19,714 nucleotides of DNA, from assembly GCA_050258555.1 (NCBI GenBank), contig JBLMZA010000061.1, forward strand, positions 1 through 19,714. Direction: 5' to 3'. Position numbers and translations under genes: made by a program. Below are positions 16,303-19,714 of this stretch, one piece after another; the first letter of the stretch is position 1; every line of letters starts with the position of its first letter. The notes beneath the pieces are model-generated. The model ran no database searches, was not told where the DNA came from, and worked only from the letters and a program-made list of their open reading frames with translations. The DNA comes from CAISDA01 sp050258555. GTDB taxonomy: Bacteria > Bacteroidota > Ignavibacteria > UBA10030 > UBA8401.

Positions 16303-16310
16303 AAGGAGGT
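16303..16310 (+). promoter_or_regulatory. Perfect Shine-Dalgarno site of the YbaK-type gene
   Basis: AAGGAGGT, a full-length match to the 16S rRNA 3' end, sits 4 bases before the ATG at 16315. It is the strongest ribosome binding site in the window and decides that start over an in-frame ATG at 16288. Confidence 0.85.
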
Positions 16311-16314
16311 CGAT

Positions 16315-16818
16315 ATGATACTGAAGAAGCTTGTAGAATTCCTGGACACAAACGCCGTCAAGTATACCATCCTCAGCCATTCGCTGGCATATACCGCTCT
16401 TGAAGTCGCACATTCGGTGCACATTCCCGGCAAGGAGATCGCCAAGACCGTCATTGTGTGGATGGACGGCACGATGGCGATGGTCGTGCTTCCGGGCACG
16501 AGCCTGATCAACTTCACGGCGCTGCGCGAGCAGCTTGGCGCGAAGAATATCGAGCTTGCGAGCGAGTCGGAGTTCAGCAGCCGCTTCCCCGAATGCGAAG
16601 TCGGCGCGATGCCGCCGTTCGGCAACCTCTTTGGTATGCCCGTTATTGCATCGTCGGCTCTTGCCGAAGACAAGGAGATCTCGTTCAATGCCGGCTCGCA
16701 TCATGAGCTGGTGCGGATGGGGTACGACGACTGGGTCACGCTCGTGAAGCCGATGATCGCATCGTTCACGCTGAAGAAGGGAAGCTTCGTGGAAGACGAA
16801 CCGATGAGAATGTTCTAG
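16315..16818 (+). CDS. YbaK/EbsC-family aminoacyl-tRNA deacylase
   Basis: Free-standing editing protein of 167 residues in the YbaK/ProX family, which hydrolyses mischarged tRNA such as Cys-tRNA-Pro or Ala-tRNA-Pro. The conserved lysine is in EIAKTVIV (Lys44), and the loop GAMPPFGN (97-104) is the substrate-pocket hallmark. The C-terminal part has FNAGSHHELVRM. The exact specificity cannot be told; some members act on other tRNAs. It is separated from the hydrolase upstream by 104 bases that hold no clear promoter, only weak TTGCTT/AATGTT hexamers near 16212-16240. The HAD gene follows 11 bases later, probably co-transcribed. Confidence 0.88.
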   Translation: MILKKLVEFLDTNAVKYTILSHSLAYTALEVAHSVHIPGKEIAKTVIVWMDGTMAMVVLPGTSLINFTALREQLGAKNIELASESEFSSRFPECEVGAMPPFGNLFGMPVIASSALAEDKEISFNAGSHHELVRMGYDDWVTLVKPMIASFTLKKGSFVEDEPMRMF

Positions 16819-16829
16819 CCGGACCGATC

Positions 16830-17492
16830 ATGCGCGCATTCATCTTCGATCTCGACGGCACGCTTGTCGATACGGTGTACGCCCATGTGTTCGCCTGGCA
16901 GCAGGCGCTGCTTGAAGCCGGACTCGCCATCGACGGATGGCGCATCCACCGCCGCATCGGCATGAGCGGCGGACTCTTCACGCGCGCGGTCGGCCGCGAA
17001 CTCGGGCGGGACATCACGCCGGAAGAAGCACGAATCTGCCAGCAGCGCCATCGTGAAATCTACGAGGCGCTGCTGCCCAGGCGCCGGCCGCTTCCGGGCG
17101 CGGTGGAGCTGCTGGAGTTTCTGCGTTCGAACGGCATCCCCTTCGGCATCGCCACTTCCGGCGGCAGGCCCGAGATCAACCGTTCGCTCGAGGCGCTGAA
17201 CGTGAAGCCCGACACCGTGGTCATCGAGCGCAACGACGTGCAGCGCGCGAAACCGGAGCCCGATCTTTTTCTGGCCTGCCAGGCGCGCATGGGAGTGACG
17301 GCCGAAGACTGCTACATCGTGGGGGATGCCGTCTGGGATCTGCTTGCCGCGCGCAGAGCCGGCATGCTTTCGATCGGGCTCTTGAGCGGAGGATACGGCG
17401 AGGATGAACTTGCCAAAGCCGGCGCCTTCCGCGTGTACCGTGACGCCTCGGAGCTGCTGCATTCGCTCGACGAACTGGGAGCGCTGCCCTGA
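16830..17492 (+). CDS. HAD-superfamily phosphatase (phosphoglycolate phosphatase/phosphomutase-like)
   Basis: Cytosolic HAD hydrolase of 220 residues. Motif I is FDLDGTLVDT with Asp7 and Asp9, motif II TS (109-110), motif III Lys141 in KPEPD and motif IV GDAVWD (165-170). An alpha-helical cap (about 15-85) marks it as subclass I, like phosphoglycolate phosphatase and beta-phosphoglucomutase. The substrate cannot be assigned. It begins 11 bases after the YbaK-type gene, with no clear ribosome binding site, suggesting coupling. Confidence 0.9.
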   Translation: MRAFIFDLDGTLVDTVYAHVFAWQQALLEAGLAIDGWRIHRRIGMSGGLFTRAVGRELGRDITPEEARICQQRHREIYEALLPRRRPLPGAVELLEFLRSNGIPFGIATSGGRPEINRSLEALNVKPDTVVIERNDVQRAKPEPDLFLACQARMGVTAEDCYIVGDAVWDLLAARRAGMLSIGLLSGGYGEDELAKAGAFRVYRDASELLHSLDELGALP

Positions 17493-17636
17493 ATGATCGG
17501 CTGCTTCATCCGCCGCGACAGACGGAACTCTTTCCATCCCTCTCTCTGTTTTTCTTTGAAGCCTCCTCAGGCCGCACGAGCGCCGTCGGCACCGCCGCCC
17601 GACACAACTTCTCATCAACTGAAAGGAACTCCGGCA

Positions 17637-18551
17637 ATGAAAGCGAACTCGATACTCGAAACCATCGGCAATACACCGCATGTGAAGATCAACCGGCTCT
17701 TCGATTCGCCGGCGCAGGTATGGATGAAGCTGGAAAGAGCCAATCCGGGCGGCAGCATCAAGGACCGCATCGGAGTGGCGATGATCGAGGATGCCGAGCA
17801 GCGGGGCATTCTGAAACCCGGCAGCGTCATCATCGAGCCGACTTCCGGCAACACCGGCATCGGTCTTGCTCTCGCGGCGGCCGTGAAGGGCTACAAGCTC
17901 ATCCTGGTGATGCCCGAGTCGATGTCGATGGAGCGCCGGCGCATCCTGAACGCCTACGGCGCCCAGCTCGAGCTGACGCCGAGAGAGAAGGGCATGAAGG
18001 GCGCCATCGAGCGGGCCAACGAGATCGCCTCGCAGACCCCGAATGCATGGATTCCGCAGCAGTTTGAAAACCCGGCGAATATCGACGTCCATGAGCGCAC
18101 GACGGCGCAGGAGATTTTGCGTGATTTTCCGGAGGGCATCGATTATCTCATCACCGGCGTCGGCACCGGCGGACATATCACCGGCGTGGCTAACGTGCTG
18201 AAGCGGAGCTTCCCGCAGTTGAAAGTTTTCGCCGTCGAGCCTTCGCAGTCGGCCGTGATCAGCGGCGGGGCGCCGGGACCGCATGCCCTTCAGGGACTCG
18301 GGGCGGGATTCATTCCGAAGAATCTTCATACCGACATCCTGGACGGCACCATACAGGTGACGAAGGAAGAGGCGTACGCCTACGCCGTGCGCGCGGCCAA
18401 GGAGGAGGGAATCTTCGTCGGCATTTCATCGGGCGCGGCGCTGGCGGCCGTCGCGAAAAAGCTGCCCGAGATCCCGGACGAAAGCACCGTGCTCACATTC
18501 TGCTACGATACGGGAGAGCGCTATCTTTCGGTGGAAGGATTATTCACGTAA
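17637..18551 (+). CDS. cysK: Cysteine synthase (O-acetylserine sulfhydrylase)
   Basis: PLP enzyme that makes cysteine from O-acetylserine and sulfide. The 304 residues include NPGGSIKDR (36-44) with the PLP lysine Lys42, the substrate loop TSGNTG (69-74), GVGTGGHITG, the AVEP...SGGAPGPH hallmark and GISSGAA. The length fits CysK rather than cystathionine beta-synthase. The ATG at 17637 follows AAAGGA by about 10 bases. The 144-base gap to the HAD gene is GC-rich and holds no convincing promoter or terminator, so read-through from upstream is possible. Confidence 0.95.
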   Translation: MKANSILETIGNTPHVKINRLFDSPAQVWMKLERANPGGSIKDRIGVAMIEDAEQRGILKPGSVIIEPTSGNTGIGLALAAAVKGYKLILVMPESMSMERRRILNAYGAQLELTPREKGMKGAIERANEIASQTPNAWIPQQFENPANIDVHERTTAQEILRDFPEGIDYLITGVGTGGHITGVANVLKRSFPQLKVFAVEPSQSAVISGGAPGPHALQGLGAGFIPKNLHTDILDGTIQVTKEEAYAYAVRAAKEEGIFVGISSGAALAAVAKKLPEIPDESTVLTFCYDTGERYLSVEGLFT

Positions 18552-18634
18552 AGTCCGTATATTGAAGGATGCCGGATTCAGGCGCGCGTGTGCGTCTCCG
18601 GCATTCCATCGGTATGAACGAATACAGGGTAAGA

Positions 18635-19561
18635 ATGTACGGACAGCACAACTCGAAGAAGCTTGCCAGGATACAGGCTGCGATCACTGCGGTGATCTTT
18701 TTGTTGGTTCCGATCCTCGTTGTCATCACATCGAAAATCGGCGAGAAGCACAACAGCAACGTCACATCGGATGCGGGAAGCCGCGCCTACATCGAGGAGA
18801 TCGATGCCTGGCACGGGAAGCGCATCGCGAATCTGAAGAAGGAACAGGGATGGCTGAGCCTTGTGGCGCTCACATGGCTGCATGAGGGAGACAACCGCAT
18901 CGATTCGATCGGCACGGCGACGCTGAAGAAGGGGCGCGTGAGTGTGGCGATCGATCCGGGCGTGAACGCCGCGCTCCGCGGCGGACGGTTCGTTTCGGGC
19001 GCGGTGAAGACCGATGCCGACACGAGCGGCGCCGACAAGATCGTCGTCGGCACGCGCGCCTTCATGATCATCGAGCGCAGCGGCCGGTTTGCCATCCGCA
19101 TGTGGGATGCCAGTTCGCCCGTGCGGACGCATTTCACCGATATTGAACGCTATCCGGTTTCAGAGCGCTGGAAGATCGCCGCGCGCTGGGAACCGTATGC
19201 CGCGCCGAAGCACGTCTCCCTCGAAACCGTCATTCCCGGCATCACCGATGAAGGCACGGTCACCGGCGCCGCCGTCTTCACGATCGGCGGCAAAGAGTAC
19301 CGCCTCGAGCCGATTGTGGAAGATCCCCAGTCCGATTATTTCTTCATCGTGAGCGACGCGACAAACGGGAAGGAATCGTACGGAGGCGGGCGCTTCCTCT
19401 ATACCGCTCCGCCGAAGAACGACACGATCGTTCTCGACTTCAACAAGATGACCAACCCTCCGTGCGCATTCACCGAGTTCGCCACGTGCCCCCGGCCGCT
19501 TCCTTCCAACCGGCTGCCGGTGCGCATCGAGGCGGGCGAGAAAAAATTCGGCAGCCACTAA
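18635..19561 (+). CDS. DUF1684 domain protein with N-terminal membrane anchor
   Basis: Protein of unknown function, 308 residues from this start. An N-terminal hydrophobic segment (about 13-33, ending IFLLVPILVVITS) is a likely signal anchor. DUF1684 hallmarks follow: GWLSLVALTWLHEGDNRIDS (72-91), then RFLYTAPPK, and the C-terminal PPCAFTEFATCP and NRLPVRIEAGEK. The ATG at 18635 is preferred for the AGGG five bases upstream; in-frame ATGs at 18614 and 18569 are possible. A -10-like TATATT at 18558-18563 has no good -35. Its stop overlaps that of the converging MscS gene. Confidence 0.85.
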   Translation: MYGQHNSKKLARIQAAITAVIFLLVPILVVITSKIGEKHNSNVTSDAGSRAYIEEIDAWHGKRIANLKKEQGWLSLVALTWLHEGDNRIDSIGTATLKKGRVSVAIDPGVNAALRGGRFVSGAVKTDADTSGADKIVVGTRAFMIIERSGRFAIRMWDASSPVRTHFTDIERYPVSERWKIAARWEPYAAPKHVSLETVIPGITDEGTVTGAAVFTIGGKEYRLEPIVEDPQSDYFFIVSDATNGKESYGGGRFLYTAPPKNDTIVLDFNKMTNPPCAFTEFATCPRPLPSNRLPVRIEAGEKKFGSH

Positions 19562-19714
19562 CCGGCCGTGCTTCCGGCGCCATCCGTCCCGGCGCGATCC
19601 ATGACAATGGTGCGCGTCGGGAAGGCGAAGCCGATCGCTTCCCGGTTGAAATACTCGGCGATCTGCAGATTGATCGACTGCTGGATGTCCATGTAGAGAT
19701 TGTACTCCGCATCG
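19558..19714 (-). CDS. MscS-family mechanosensitive channel, C-terminal end only
   Basis: Only the last 51 codons are in the window; the 5' part runs off the right edge. The visible stretch (AEYNLYMDIQQSINLQIAEY, then FNREAIGFAFPTRTIVM) matches the cytosolic C-terminal domain of MscS-type small-conductance channels, where FAFPTRT is typical. These channels open under membrane tension to release solutes during osmotic downshift. The stop codon (19558-19560) overlaps the converging DUF1684 stop. Confidence 0.82.
   Translation of the reverse strand, partial: DAEYNLYMDIQQSINLQIAEYFNREAIGFAFPTRTIVMDRAGTDGAGSTAG

Noticed and set aside
17493..17636. Riboswitch or T-box leader upstream of cysK
   Set aside because: I could not find a conserved SAM-riboswitch or T-box core, a terminator or a promoter in this GC-rich gap.
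16815..18329. Open frame of 504 codons on the minus strand
   Set aside because: Antisense to the HAD and cysK genes, both of which have full motif sets.

Overview
The window is a bacterial chromosome segment of fairly high GC, tightly packed with housekeeping and biosynthetic genes. It has no rRNA, tRNA, CRISPR array, insertion sequence or prophage gene that I can see. The gene types suggest the Bacteroidota/Chlorobiota/Ignavibacteriota/Kapaibacteriota group: a secreted multidomain Amidase_3 protein, long-form HisG, a tilS-hpt-ftsH cluster, a fused double adenylate kinase, a MoaC-MoaB fusion and a DUF1684 protein. That placement is inference from gene content, not a database match. Several genes have clear Shine-Dalgarno sites.

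Left block (1-7834), all on the minus strand. Read in transcription order it is tilS, hpt, ftsH, a CTP-dependent polyprenol/diacylglycerol-kinase-like membrane protein, hisG, and a secreted N-acetylmuramoyl-L-alanine amidase cut by the window edge. tilS and hpt are 3 bases apart, and the ftsH stop overlaps the kinase start as ATGA. The gaps on either side of hisG, and the one before ftsH, carry a dispersed palindromic repeat.

Divergent centre (7835-8043). This 209-base gap separates the two gene blocks and is the longest gene-free stretch in the window, so no gap exceeds 300 bases. It holds a 16-base palindrome and a plausible promoter for the rightward genes.

Right block (8044-19561), all on the plus strand. 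A large membrane protein with a spermidine-synthase-like domain comes first. Next is a tandem adenylate kinase whose second domain has lost key residues. A molybdenum cofactor operon follows: moaA, moaE, a moaC-moaB fusion and moeA. Behind it lie a secreted alpha/beta hydrolase, a YbaK-type deacylase, a HAD phosphatase, cysK and a DUF1684 protein. The last gene converges on the 3' end of a minus-strand MscS channel gene that runs off the right edge.

The molybdenum genes cover most of the pathway: GTP to cyclic pyranopterin (MoaA, MoaC), to molybdopterin (MoaE, with MoaD not seen here), adenylylation (MoaB/Mog domain) and molybdate insertion (MoeA). I did not find a clearly new multi-gene system. 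The most interesting items are the degenerate second adenylate kinase domain, the REP-like repeat family, the coupling of a lipid kinase to ftsH, and a nine-T tract in the tilS ribosome binding region.
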